Both the position numbers and the translations under genes were made by a program. Below are positions 54,666-63,544 of a stretch of DNA of 64,000 bases, piece after piece. The notes under the pieces were generated by a model, which worked only from the letters and a program-made list of their open reading frames with translations, did no database searches and was not told the origin of the DNA. The number at the start of each line of letters is the position of its first letter. Position 1 is the first letter of the stretch. This DNA comes from Paraburkholderia sp. BCC1884 (GTDB taxonomy: Bacteria > Pseudomonadota > Gammaproteobacteria > Burkholderiales > Burkholderiaceae): positions 992,001 through 1,056,000 of the forward strand of contig NZ_CAAJGL010000068.1 of NCBI RefSeq assembly GCF_900996225.1, read 5' to 3'.

Positions 54666-55688
54666 CAGCGTCAAGCAGACGGCACTGAAAACGTAGTTAC
54701 ATTAGCCAGAAAACTGTTGGACGGTGACGCTGAGAACTGCCGTGGTTATGGCACGTTGCTCGGTCGGTTTTGTTCGAGCGGGGCATTCGCGTCAGGACGG
54801 ATGATTTTGATTAATTGGATGCCATATTTGACGCGGCTCGTCCTGCCGTTACGTAACTAGTCACTGCACTGCGGGATCCAAGCGGGACTCCGCCGCTGAT
54901 TGACGGTAAAGTCCTCTCGGGAACCATCGGTGATGTGACGTGCAGATATCTCCAAATGTCGATGTTACTTGAGGTTGACTTTCTGCTCGGATGGACTTGC
55001 TGAGGACCGCGCAAGAATAGTAATCACGGCCCAGAGCGCCTACCGGGCAAGTGAGGGTGACTCTGTGGCGGGCGAAATACGTTGAGCAACGTCCATGCTC
55101 GAAAGTTCCCTTCACGTGTTGTCACCTAGGGGCCGGTCAACGATGGCGGTTGACCGTGAGATCGCAGCGATTTCGAAACCTATTGAATCACACTTTTTTC
55201 GAGATGCGATGCAATCCGAAGCAAGTTTGGGTCAAAACAACCACGGAATTTGGACGCGAATTCCGATTGCGGAAATTATTCGTGGGTTGCCCCCTACGCA
55301 TAACGTATTTGTCCACCGCAATCGTTGCAAGGACGCCAATTAGAGTAGGTCTTTTAGTTAACCTTAGTCTTCAAAGAACTTGAAGAGGCGGAAATCGAGA
55401 CTGCCGCTGAAAACGCGCGCCAGTATTAATTCAAGGAATCGTATCGAATGCGGTCATAAAACGGGCTGCTGGTGTCTCGGTTTCCTTAAGTAGCGACAAT
55501 GGCAAATTTCTGCGATGATCTTCGGGTGGACGCGGAGGCCGCCAACAACTTACATAGAGTCTTTTCCAGGGCAGTCGAGCCTGCTAAAATTGGCTAGCTA
55601 TAATATGTTGGGGGTGAATTGTAGTCTGAAGGGTTACACTCATCAGCCTCTGACCCGCGGATGCTCGTCAAACAAAAAACGGAGTTCT
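54666..55688. other. Intergenic gap, no gene recognised
   Basis: One kilobase before the TetR gene. The frame 55095-55343 has no domain or ribosome site. Confidence 0.4.
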
Positions 55689-56450
55689 ATGCCGTCTCGT
55701 CGATCTACCAAACTTGATCCGGAACAGCAAGCGCGTCGACTGGCAATTGGAGAGGAGAGGCGCGCCAAAACTCGCGCGACCCTACTGGCTGCAGCATATC
55801 GTCTTTTTGCTGCTCATGGCAGTGACGCGCCCACCATCGACGACGTGATCGCAGAGGCAGGGGTTGCTCGAGGGACGTTTTACAATCACTTTGCAACTCG
55901 GGACGAGCTATTTAGGGCTGTGGCAAGCGATCTCACATACGCGATTAACGGCATGATCACTCCGGCTATTGCTGGTATCACAGATCCTGCAACCCAGATC
56001 AGTCTTTCGTATAGGCTATTCCTGCGATTTGCTATCTCAGATCCGACGCGCGGATGGATTTTGTTGCGAACCATGCCACTTGTCAGCGCACTGAATGACG
56101 AGATGAAATTCATTATGCAGGCTCAGTTTTCCCAGGCAATCGCGCAGCGCCAATTCACCGTGCAATCACTGGAAACTGCAATGGATCTCGGACTCGGCTT
56201 GCTTGTCATGACTATCAATCGTGCGTTGCACGAGGGAATCACGGACAAGTATATTGATCAAACTGTCGAAACATTACTGACGGCGCTCGGATTGAGTAAG
56301 AAAGAGGCCCGATCGCTAGCGCAAATTCCAATTGATCTTGGACCCCCGTTGAGACTAGCGATCAATTCAATCGCACAACGAGCTGACGGCGCGCCGGACA
56401 AGGAGATGCGATTTAGACGTAGTTCGAAACAGGGGAAGGTCGTTCAGTAG
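55689..56450 (+). CDS. TetR-family transcriptional regulator
   Basis: A 253-residue repressor with the TetR helix-turn-helix (RATLLAAAYRLFAAHGSDAPTI, then DVIAEAGVARGTFYNHF; residues about 28-75) and a variable helical ligand domain. ATG at 55689 follows GGAG with a five-base spacer; the frame is open to 55515 without a ribosome site. The C-terminus has a long basic tail (RFRRSSKQGKVVQ). It lies downstream of the reductase gene and faces a LysR gene across a hairpin. Its ligand is probably an aromatic intermediate of the nearby genes, by position only. Confidence 0.9.
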   Translation: MPSRRSTKLDPEQQARRLAIGEERRAKTRATLLAAAYRLFAAHGSDAPTIDDVIAEAGVARGTFYNHFATRDELFRAVASDLTYAINGMITPAIAGITDPATQISLSYRLFLRFAISDPTRGWILLRTMPLVSALNDEMKFIMQAQFSQAIAQRQFTVQSLETAMDLGLGLLVMTINRALHEGITDKYIDQTVETLLTALGLSKKEARSLAQIPIDLGPPLRLAINSIAQRADGAPDKEMRFRRSSKQGKVVQ

Positions 56451-56741
56451 CGAAGAAGGGCCGGACTCTTACGCAGTATCCGCTTAAACGTCCGGTAAGA
56501 CAGACAGCCTCAACGCTATTTGGGCTCGGGGTTGTTGATAATCACGTTTGACGATGACTCGCATTATGTTCTTCAGGATATTGTCTTTAGTGCGCCACTG
56601 TCTGATAGATATGCGAGAGATGACTTTTAATATTGCCCTGACGTCGCTTTTGGGGCGGCGACCAGCCTTGAAAATTAATTCGCCCCTGACGGAAAGAGCA
56701 ATGCCCCTCGGGTGCACAGCCTATGAGGCCCGCGCAGATCA

Positions 56742-56768
56742 GGCAGGTCGCCGCGCTGGCGACCTGCC
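56742..56768. terminator. Bidirectional terminator between convergent regulators
   Basis: GGCAGGTCGCC (56742-56752) and GGCGACCTGCC (56758-56768) form a perfect 11-bp stem with a 5-base loop between the ends of the TetR and LysR genes. Confidence 0.6.
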
Positions 56769-56871
56769 CAGAGCACCGGACAGGCACATATTGGTGCGCG
56801 GGGCGCCTTTGACTTCCCGGTAGGCGAAAAAGAGTCGTCAGCAGCTTGCGGTTCCCGCGCCGCCCTCAGCA

Positions 56872-57930
56872 TTACTTCACCACGGCGGGGTCCACTGATC
56901 TGGAGCTCAAAATCGGCAACGCCTTCTGATCGCGATGTAAATCCTCGACCATTTCCTCGATGGAGTGGCGGCTAGTCCAAAAGCGGACGGATCCATGAGG
57001 TCCATGGCTGGAATGCTGAGCAATTTCGTCGCGTTGAAGATCGCTAACGCAATGGGCGCTGAGAAAGTCGATGAGTAGCCTGACAGCGGGCAGCATTCCA
57101 TGTCGCGAAGGGAAAACAGCTTGAAGTTCGCTGACTGGGGCGTTGAATTCCGGTAGAACGATTTCGAGCGCCCCGTCTCGTATATCTTCCAGGCACAACG
57201 ATAGCGGGAGCAACGCCACGCCTATCCCTTGTAGTGCGGCTTGTCGAGTAACGACGAAGTCTTCGACGACCAGTATTGGTTGATGTCGAGCCTGTATTTC
57301 GTTGTTCTCGGGAGTTATCAATGTCCAAACGTGTGGGCCCTGCGCGGAAGAGTAACTAATGGTGGGCATCCGAAGAAGCTCTTCGAGTGACTTGGGTCGC
57401 CCAAACCGTTCAAGGAACTCTTTACTGGCGACTAAAGCCGGTTGGAAGATACCGAGCGGTCGAGCCATAAGACCCGAGTCTTCGCATGGTAAAAGTCGAA
57501 TGCGAATAGAGAGGTCGAAGCTTTCTTCGAGACGCATATCTCTTTCGGTTGTATCTATGGAAATGCGGACGTCTGGGTTGTTTTTCAAAAATAGGGGAAT
57601 GAGGGGGCCGATTACGAATTGAGCTAGCATTGCAGGGCAGCTTATTCTTACAAGGCCCGAAGGTTTTTCCTGTGCTAGAACTATTTTCTCCTCGGCCGCA
57701 TTTGCTTCCGCGATCATATTAATGCAATGCCTGTTAAATTCCGTTCCAAGTTCAGTTACAACGAAATGTCGGGTTGATCGCTGTATTAATCGGACTTTCA
57801 GGCGTGTTTCCAGCGCTGCAACACTTCTTGAAATGCTAGAATGGCTTATTCCTAGCGCCTTAGCCGCTCCAGTAATCCCCTTGTGTTCAACGACCTTAGA
57901 AAAAATGAACATATCATTGAAATTAATCAT
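56872..57930 (-). CDS. LysR-family regulator with an extended C-terminus
   Basis: A 352-residue LysR regulator. The winged helix is MINFNDMFIFSKVVEHKGIT through SHSSISRSVAALE, followed by a normal effector domain. The chain runs about 50 residues past the usual end (from about residue 302: QHSSHGPHGSVRF..., ending VDPAVVK), a tail with no recognised fold. It may come from a lost stop codon. ATG 57930 is preceded by GGAGGAGAC; the frame is open to 58143, but that stretch is not LysR-like. A dyad just upstream is a possible self-regulation site. The nearest non-regulatory genes are the SnoaL-like gene and the hydrolase/VOC pair. Confidence 0.9.
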   Translation of the reverse strand: MINFNDMFIFSKVVEHKGITGAAKALGISHSSISRSVAALETRLKVRLIQRSTRHFVVTELGTEFNRHCINMIAEANAAEEKIVLAQEKPSGLVRISCPAMLAQFVIGPLIPLFLKNNPDVRISIDTTERDMRLEESFDLSIRIRLLPCEDSGLMARPLGIFQPALVASKEFLERFGRPKSLEELLRMPTISYSSAQGPHVWTLITPENNEIQARHQPILVVEDFVVTRQAALQGIGVALLPLSLCLEDIRDGALEIVLPEFNAPVSELQAVFPSRHGMLPAVRLLIDFLSAHCVSDLQRDEIAQHSSHGPHGSVRFWTSRHSIEEMVEDLHRDQKALPILSSRSVDPAVVK

Positions 57931-57954
57931 GTCTCCTCCAAGTGCAATCGCTTC

Positions 57955-57976
57955 TGTATAATCGAAGAAGTATACA
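57955..57976. promoter_or_regulatory. Candidate LysR autoregulatory dyad
   Basis: TGTATA (57955-57960) and TATACA (57971-57976) form an inverted repeat with a 10-base centre, 25 bases before the LysR start codon. This size fits LysR boxes, but occupancy is not shown. Confidence 0.35.
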
Positions 57977-58753
57977 TGGAATTTTCCGACAGTCGGGTAA
58001 AAGCACGGTGACCAAGAAATACGGGGACATATCATTGGCGCATAAGCTGTTACCGGGGAAAAAGTGCCTCTGGCGGCTATTGCTGGGGCACCCTCGGTAA
58101 CGCGGTTCCCATCGCGTGGAAGGGCAAACGGCAACCGAATCATTCGCGTTGGTGTCAGGTACCGGACGGCATTTGCGAAGGAGAGGTGGCGGCTATCCGA
58201 TGAGCGAGGATTGTTGTTGCCGAATGGGCAAGCTGCCGACGCCGGCTATGATCGGGTTCACGCGGCATGTATCGCGGTCGCGAGCGCCTGGTCCTGCGCA
58301 TTCATCCGACCTACTGGTTCCCGTCAGACGCACGAGCGAAGTGAAGTGTAAGTCAGCGGGAAAAGAATGGTGGTTTCACCTGAATTTGGGACGTTCTTAA
58401 GCGACAAACAATCTTGTCTGGAGCTTCGCTGTGGCTCTGGGAGCACCGTATTCTGCCGCGTAGCCCGGCGCGGGAATACTATCGAACAGGTGTCGTTCCC
58501 AGTAAGGTGTCGTCGGCAACGCTCTGCGAGTAGCTCAAAGCCCGAGCGGTAAAGCGGCCTGTCGGGAAATTGGTGGATCAGTTGTGGCAGTCGCGCCGGA
58601 ACATCGGCTTGATCGAAGTTGCTGCTGCGCTCCGTCGGTTAAGTAGACGTTCACCTTCCCGAGAAGTTGTTGGGACATCCATCAACAATATCAGCGTACT
58701 GCCAGCCCTAGTGAGAGCTGGGTCCTCATCCGCGCAAGATCCGCATTGAGGTT
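57977..58753. other. Intergenic gap, no gene recognised
   Basis: Decayed or non-coding; frames on the plus strand (58064-58552) carry no known domain. Confidence 0.4.
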
Positions 58754-58783
58754 CGCTGACGGCCTTTCAGATTTCCGTCAGCG
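58754..58783 (-). terminator. Terminator of the SnoaL-like gene
   Basis: CGCTGACGG (58754-58762) pairs perfectly with CCGTCAGCG (58775-58783) over a 12-base loop, 18 bases past the stop of the minus-strand gene. Weak U content follows. Confidence 0.5.
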
Positions 58784-58801
58784 TTCCGTGTTTACATCAG
58801 A

Positions 58802-59212
58802 TCACGGCGTCGATTTCAGCTGCTTGAGCAAGCTCATGGTGTCCGGGATTGCGGAGTGATCGACGTATTTTCCGTCGCGTACCGTGATGATTTCGATAAC
58901 CTCAAAGCTGACAGTATTGCCAGTGGCCGGAACTCCCATAAATTCGCTGCTGTGAGTGCCCTCGTAGCTTTTCCGTGTGACAACCTGATCCCCCTCAGCA
59001 ATCTGCTCATGGATTACAACTTTCGCGTCGGGAAACGCAGGTCGGAATATTTTAGTAAAAAATACAAACGGGTCGGGTCCACCCTTGTCTTTGCCGCCGT
59101 CATGAAATTCCGTAGAAACCAGTTCGTCATAGACTGAATCATCTTTGTTTTCAATAAATTCCTTATTGAATCTTTGCACCACCAACTTATTTGCATCTTG
59201 AAGACTAGTCAT
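58802..59212 (-). CDS. SnoaL-like / ester cyclase family protein
   Basis: A 136-residue cone-shaped alpha+beta barrel protein of the SnoaL/NTF2-like superfamily. Hallmarks are VQRFNKEFIENKD near the start, VSTEFHDGGKD, the acid-rich FPDAKVVIHEQIAEGDQVVT, and the late YVDHSAIPDTMSLLKQL. Members are polyketide cyclases, dehydratases, limonene-epoxide-hydrolase relatives or ligand-binding helpers. The ATG at 59212 lacks a strong ribosome site. It is a single gene near the LysR regulator and faces away from the FAH/VOC genes. Its catalytic role is unknown. Confidence 0.82.
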   Translation of the reverse strand: MTSLQDANKLVVQRFNKEFIENKDDSVYDELVSTEFHDGGKDKGGPDPFVFFTKIFRPAFPDAKVVIHEQIAEGDQVVTRKSYEGTHSSEFMGVPATGNTVSFEVIEIITVRDGKYVDHSAIPDTMSLLKQLKSTP

Positions 59213-60304
59213 GTTTATAAATCCATTCGATTAAGGTTGATTTTGGGGTTCGCGCGATACATCCGCTTGCCGCTTGGTTACAGTTTGGAGGTGTCGCAAA
59301 CAACGACGTAAGCTTCCTCGCGCCCCTTTTTTTGAGTAGGACGAAAACTGAAGTGTTCATGAAACGGACCGTCGTCTTTAAGCGGTCAATGAAGCTGTTG
59401 ACAAGACCGCACCAACTTCGACCGCATACGCCGTGACCGATAGTCGTTCCCCCCACGCCCCTTATCACTTGTGCAGTTTCATTAGCCTGTTCCAGATCCT
59501 CGTGGTTTGGCTTCGCTTAGCGAGCAAGGCTATGCCAGATTAGCGAGGACGAGTTGACTTGTCAGGCGCTAAAACGCGAAAACTCCTGTGCAAATTTGGA
59601 CGTTATCGCATGCATGCTTGCGTGCGACATGACTTTGCGTTCAGTCACGTATCGGCGGAAGACGTTCGGTCGCGAGCGCCTTCGTCACGGCTGTCCCAGC
59701 GAATGACAGGATTGACTGGGCAGTGGCCAACGCAACGGATCTTTTCGATGCTCCCGTACCCTAGGCACTGTGACTTCTTTGAATGTTCGTCGCTCCATCT
59801 CCTGAGAAGTAAAAGCTTGGTCAAAACTCACGGACATCTGCATCGGAAAGTGGGTAAACACTGATTTGACGATTCAGTACAATTTGGATTCTAATCTGCC
59901 CACGGCACTGTCGATGAACTGTGGTTAGCCTGAGTAGGTCACGCCGACTGCTGACGAGTCGGTGCGGCGAAATTCAAGTACACCTCGACGCGAAAAAACA
60001 TCGCGCGAATGGAGCCAACCTCGCGCCTGTCGTTTCAGGGGGCTTCCGCGCCGGAAGGTGCGGATTATGTTTGAGCGGGCAAGACAGTTGATTTTGGAAA
60101 ACTCAGGCCGGAAGGTGTTTCTGCAACCGACGGAATTGTGTTTATCGAAGTGACGGTGCTACTTACGCGGCGTCGAGTCGTCTTCAAGCTTTGAGGGCAT
60201 GGAGAATCGCAGCTCAAGGGGACTCTACGCTGCTACGCATACGAGACCCTTTGAGCGCTGCGCGTGCATGCATTTCACGAAATGAAATCATTGAGGCATT
60301 TGAC
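59213..60304. other. Intergenic gap, no gene recognised
   Basis: Just over 1 kb between divergent genes. It must hold the promoters of the SnoaL-like gene and the hydrolase/VOC pair; no repeat or operator stands out. Confidence 0.4.
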
Positions 60305-61174
60305 ATGAGGCTATTGAATTACATCGTTGGCGGTCAACACCGCGCGGGCGCAAAGACGGAAGCAGGCATCGTCGATCTAACGGCGGCATTGCGAGGAAAT
60401 CCCGTAGAGGTTGTCGATATTCTGCAACGAGGCAGCCACGCGCTTGAGGATGCGCAAGAATGCGTCGCGTCCGCACGCTCGTTCGTGGATCCGACTTCAG
60501 TCCATGTGCTTGCGCCAATACTGCGACCAGGAAAATTTCTCGGAGTAGGTGGCAATTTTATGTCTCATATTGATGAGGTGCGGCACCTTGGCTTCAAAAC
60601 ACCGGAGCATCCGATCTGGTTCAACAAGCAGGTCACCTGTGTGAACGGCCCGTTCGATCCAATTTACGCGCCGCGCGATTCAAATCAGCTCGATTACGAA
60701 GGAGAGCTTGGAATCGTGATTGGCAAGCGGTGCCGCCGGGTGTCGGTTTCGGACGCGCTCGAGATGGTCGCTGGCTATGTGGTTTGCAACGATGTCAGCA
60801 TCCGGGATTGGCAGTTGCGTGCGCCGACCGCAACGATTGGTAAATCCTTCGACACTCATGGTCCGTTCGGACCGCACTTGGTCACGCCAGATGAAATTGC
60901 TGACCCAGGAGCACTGCGCATTCGGACTTGGGTCAATGGTGAACTCCGTCAGGACGGCTCAACCTCGGAAATGATCTTCAGTTGCGCGGCGCTAATCAGT
61001 GATTTGAGTCAGCGTTGCACGCTCGAAATCGGTGACGTCCTGTCGGTTGGCTCGCCGGCGGGCGTCGGAGGGTTGCGCAATCCGCCTGCATATCTGCGTG
61101 CGGGCGACGTCGTGCGAGTCGAAATTGATCGGATTGGCGCAATTGAGAACATCGTTTGTGAGGAGCCGTCCTGA
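60305..61174 (+). CDS. Fumarylacetoacetate hydrolase (FAH)-family protein
   Basis: A 289-residue metal-dependent hydrolase of the FAH superfamily, which cleaves C-C bonds of diketo acids or acts as a decarboxylase or hydratase in aromatic degradation. The metal acids lie in DYEGELGIVIG (about residues 128-138), followed by GYVVCNDVSIRDWQL and the GKSFDTHGPFGPHLV loop. ATG at 60305 is chosen because the N-terminal domain starts MRLLNYIVGG and GAGG lies nine bases earlier; a longer frame from 60191 is not family-like. It precedes the VOC gene by 44 bases and is almost surely co-transcribed, consistent with successive ring cleavage and hydrolysis. Confidence 0.9.
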   Translation: MRLLNYIVGGQHRAGAKTEAGIVDLTAALRGNPVEVVDILQRGSHALEDAQECVASARSFVDPTSVHVLAPILRPGKFLGVGGNFMSHIDEVRHLGFKTPEHPIWFNKQVTCVNGPFDPIYAPRDSNQLDYEGELGIVIGKRCRRVSVSDALEMVAGYVVCNDVSIRDWQLRAPTATIGKSFDTHGPFGPHLVTPDEIADPGALRIRTWVNGELRQDGSTSEMIFSCAALISDLSQRCTLEIGDVLSVGSPAGVGGLRNPPAYLRAGDVVRVEIDRIGAIENIVCEEPS

Positions 61175-61218
61175 GACAAGCAGGTGCCAAAAAATTATTC
61201 TAATCACGAGATCTTAAT

Positions 61219-61833
61219 ATGAATATTACAGAAGCTGAAAAATCTTTGCGAGACAGTGCGAACAGTCTATCCCCGTGGAAATTGGCGCACGTTATCTTTC
61301 TGACAGACCGCATTCCGGTGATGCGCGATTGGTACATCAGAGTTCTCAATGCGGAGGTAGCGTTCGAAAACGCCAACCTATGCTTCCTTCGCTATGACGA
61401 CGAACACCATCGCATTGGTTTTATCGGTGCGACCGGTATGCAGCCGCTGCCCAATGGACCGTCGTATGTGATGGATCACTACGCGTTCACGTACCGTGGC
61501 CTCGGCGAGTTGTTGGGAACATATCTCCGACTGCGCGACCTTGGGATTGAGCCATATTGGACAATCAATCATGGTCCGACAACGTCGATATACTACAAGG
61601 ATCCCGACGGCCATAGAATCGAACTACAGGTTGATAACTTCGACGAGTCGGAGTGCGAACAGTTTTTTGCGTCGGGTAACTATGACGAAAACCCGATCGG
61701 TGTGAACTTTGACCCAGACGAATGGATTCGTCGTTATTCCGAAGGTGAGCCTGTCAAAGAACTAACTAAACGGCCCACACTCCCACCGGATGTAAATGCT
61801 TTTGACATGGTTCCCCAAGCGCATATTTCATAA
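61219..61833 (+). CDS. VOC-family protein, catechol 2,3-dioxygenase-like
   Basis: A 204-residue vicinal-oxygen-chelate protein with a single pair of beta-alpha-beta-beta-beta modules (residues about 20-145). Metal residues appear to be His in LAHVIFL, His in MDHYAFTY and Glu in GHRIELQVDNF, the His-His-Glu triad of extradiol dioxygenases and glyoxalases. The short PDGHRIE motif is the family signature. A C-terminal extension of about 55 residues (acidic, ending NAFDMVPQAHIS) is like that of small bacterial one-domain extradiol enzymes. It follows the FAH-family gene and ends at a strong terminator. Ring-cleaving dioxygenase activity is plausible but unproven. Confidence 0.86.
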   Translation: MNITEAEKSLRDSANSLSPWKLAHVIFLTDRIPVMRDWYIRVLNAEVAFENANLCFLRYDDEHHRIGFIGATGMQPLPNGPSYVMDHYAFTYRGLGELLGTYLRLRDLGIEPYWTINHGPTTSIYYKDPDGHRIELQVDNFDESECEQFFASGNYDENPIGVNFDPDEWIRRYSEGEPVKELTKRPTLPPDVNAFDMVPQAHIS

Positions 61834-61862
61834 AGTCGTTCGCGACAACCCACGCTCGGCGG

Positions 61863-61896
61863 GGACGCGACAACAGACTGTGTCGCGTCCTTTTTT
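61863..61896 (+). terminator. Rho-independent terminator after the VOC gene
   Basis: GGACGCGACA (61863-61872) and TGTCGCGTCC (61881-61890) make a perfect 10-bp stem with an 8-base loop and are followed directly by TTTTTT. This is the best terminator in the window. Confidence 0.9.
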
Positions 61897-62101
61897 CATT
61901 GCCTGGTGCGCCGGATCTAAAAAAGACGGCGAATGAAAGCCGAGTTTAAGTCGCTGGGATGAACCTACGCACTAGACTGAGCAGCTAACAGCCGCCCTAG
62001 CGACTGATTACGCTTGAGCAAGAGCCGCCGAATCACACTGAAACACTGGAACTGTATCAACAAGTGTAGCCCTACAAACAACAAGGAAAATTGGAGACAA
62101 C

Positions 62102-63493
62102 ATGAAGTATGCAAGGACTCAAATCGCTACGCTTGTCGGTGTCGCGATTCAGCTATCGATCTCCTGCTCGGCGTTCGCTCAGTCTCAGAGCACGCAGGAC
62201 AATTCTAGCGTTGGCCAACCAAAGAATACAGTACCATCGAGTTCGCCGCCAATAATGCCTGCAGGAATGAGTTCATTCACACCGGACTGCATGGCATTCG
62301 AAACTCTTAACAGTCGTAGTCAACCCGCCGCTGCGCGTCCGCCATTTTGCGAGACGATCTCGCCGCACCTCGGAGGCGTACGGGATGCTCTGGCCGACAA
62401 CGGGATCGGGTTTGGCGCAGAAGCAATTACCCAGTTCTCGTACGATGTTCTGCGGCATAACGCAAACCCGCAGCGATACGCAGGGCAAGATCCAACGTGG
62501 AGTACCACCGTAGCTGGGTACGTCACCTATGATCTAAGCCGAATCGGATTCACGCCAAAGGCCCAGTTGACTATTGCTGGTCAATGGTCCAACTCGAATT
62601 TCACGCCGACATCTCCTAATCAGGCGACGTTGTACGTCTTGGCTGTGAACCAGCCACTACTGAACGGACAGGTCGAACTGCAGTATGGGTATTACCCACT
62701 GCTAACTGAGTTTTATGGAATGTTTCTCGGCGGTAGCCCGACCACGAGCGCACTGGGCCCTCTGAGTGTCATCCCGTCCGAAGTGGGCATGAGTCTGTTA
62801 ACACCCACTCCATCATTTGATGTAACGGTTCGGAGTCCTGATTCACGGTTTTACAACCATTTTGCAATCTCAAGAAGTCAAAGTCCAGAAGGTTTCGCTA
62901 CGGACATCGCCGAAAACCCGACCGGGCTACGCCTGACGGTGCCCGGTGCACGAGTATTGTTCGTCGACGAATTCGGATACAAGGTTAAGTCATCGGATGG
63001 GCGAGCGATTAACCTTCGTGCTGGCGGAATCTACAATACTAGCCACTACTCAGCGTTTGACTCACCGAATCCAGTGACGAACAACTATGGAGCCTACGTC
63101 GCTGGAACTTATCAGTTGACTCAGCCGTATCCTGGCATGCCAAACGGTTTGTACATTGACGTCAAAGCGGACTATGCTCCTCCTGACCGCAACTTGTTCA
63201 CGTCTGATTTCCAGTTTTCTCTTTTCGATATCGGCCCATTCCCCGGCCGACCGCTGGATATGCTAGCTTTCGGTTTTTCAAAGACGTTTTTTAGCTCGGA
63301 TGCGCGAGCCATATTCGCGTCCACGCCTTTCGCAGCAGCGGCTAACTCGACAGGCTATTCCATTTCATACGCTGCTAGGGTCATTCGTGGCGTATATTGG
63401 ATTAATTCGCTGACGTACACACAAAATCCGACATTGACACCGAAGAGTGCGAACTCCTTGGTTTTCAACACGGCGCTAAGTTTGTCGTTCTAG
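62102..63493 (+). CDS. OprB-like outer-membrane porin
   Basis: A 463-residue outer-membrane protein with a signal peptide (about residues 1-26, cleaved after SAFA) and a region that resembles OprB carbohydrate-type porins: GGVRDALADNGIGFGAEA at the start of the barrel, then alternating hydrophobic/aromatic strands and a terminal phenylalanine (ALSLSF). A proline/serine-rich linker of about 40 residues lies before the barrel. The gene stands 268 bases after the VOC terminator, so it has its own promoter. It likely provides outer-membrane entry for a substrate of the neighbouring genes, though OprB-like proteins of this type are not limited to sugars. Confidence 0.8.
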   Translation: MKYARTQIATLVGVAIQLSISCSAFAQSQSTQDNSSVGQPKNTVPSSSPPIMPAGMSSFTPDCMAFETLNSRSQPAAARPPFCETISPHLGGVRDALADNGIGFGAEAITQFSYDVLRHNANPQRYAGQDPTWSTTVAGYVTYDLSRIGFTPKAQLTIAGQWSNSNFTPTSPNQATLYVLAVNQPLLNGQVELQYGYYPLLTEFYGMFLGGSPTTSALGPLSVIPSEVGMSLLTPTPSFDVTVRSPDSRFYNHFAISRSQSPEGFATDIAENPTGLRLTVPGARVLFVDEFGYKVKSSDGRAINLRAGGIYNTSHYSAFDSPNPVTNNYGAYVAGTYQLTQPYPGMPNGLYIDVKADYAPPDRNLFTSDFQFSLFDIGPFPGRPLDMLAFGFSKTFFSSDARAIFASTPFAAAANSTGYSISYAARVIRGVYWINSLTYTQNPTLTPKSANSLVFNTALSLSF

Positions 63494-63503
63494 TAATCGG
63501 GCG

Positions 63504-63544
63504 TGGCCTCGGAGCGTGGCGCGTTATGACACACTCCGAGGCCA
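63504..63544 (+). terminator. Terminator after the OprB-like porin
   Basis: TGGCCTCGGAGCGTG (63504-63518) pairs with CACACTCCGAGGCCA (63530-63544) across 15 positions with one G-U pair, eleven bases past the stop. No U-run. Confidence 0.65.
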
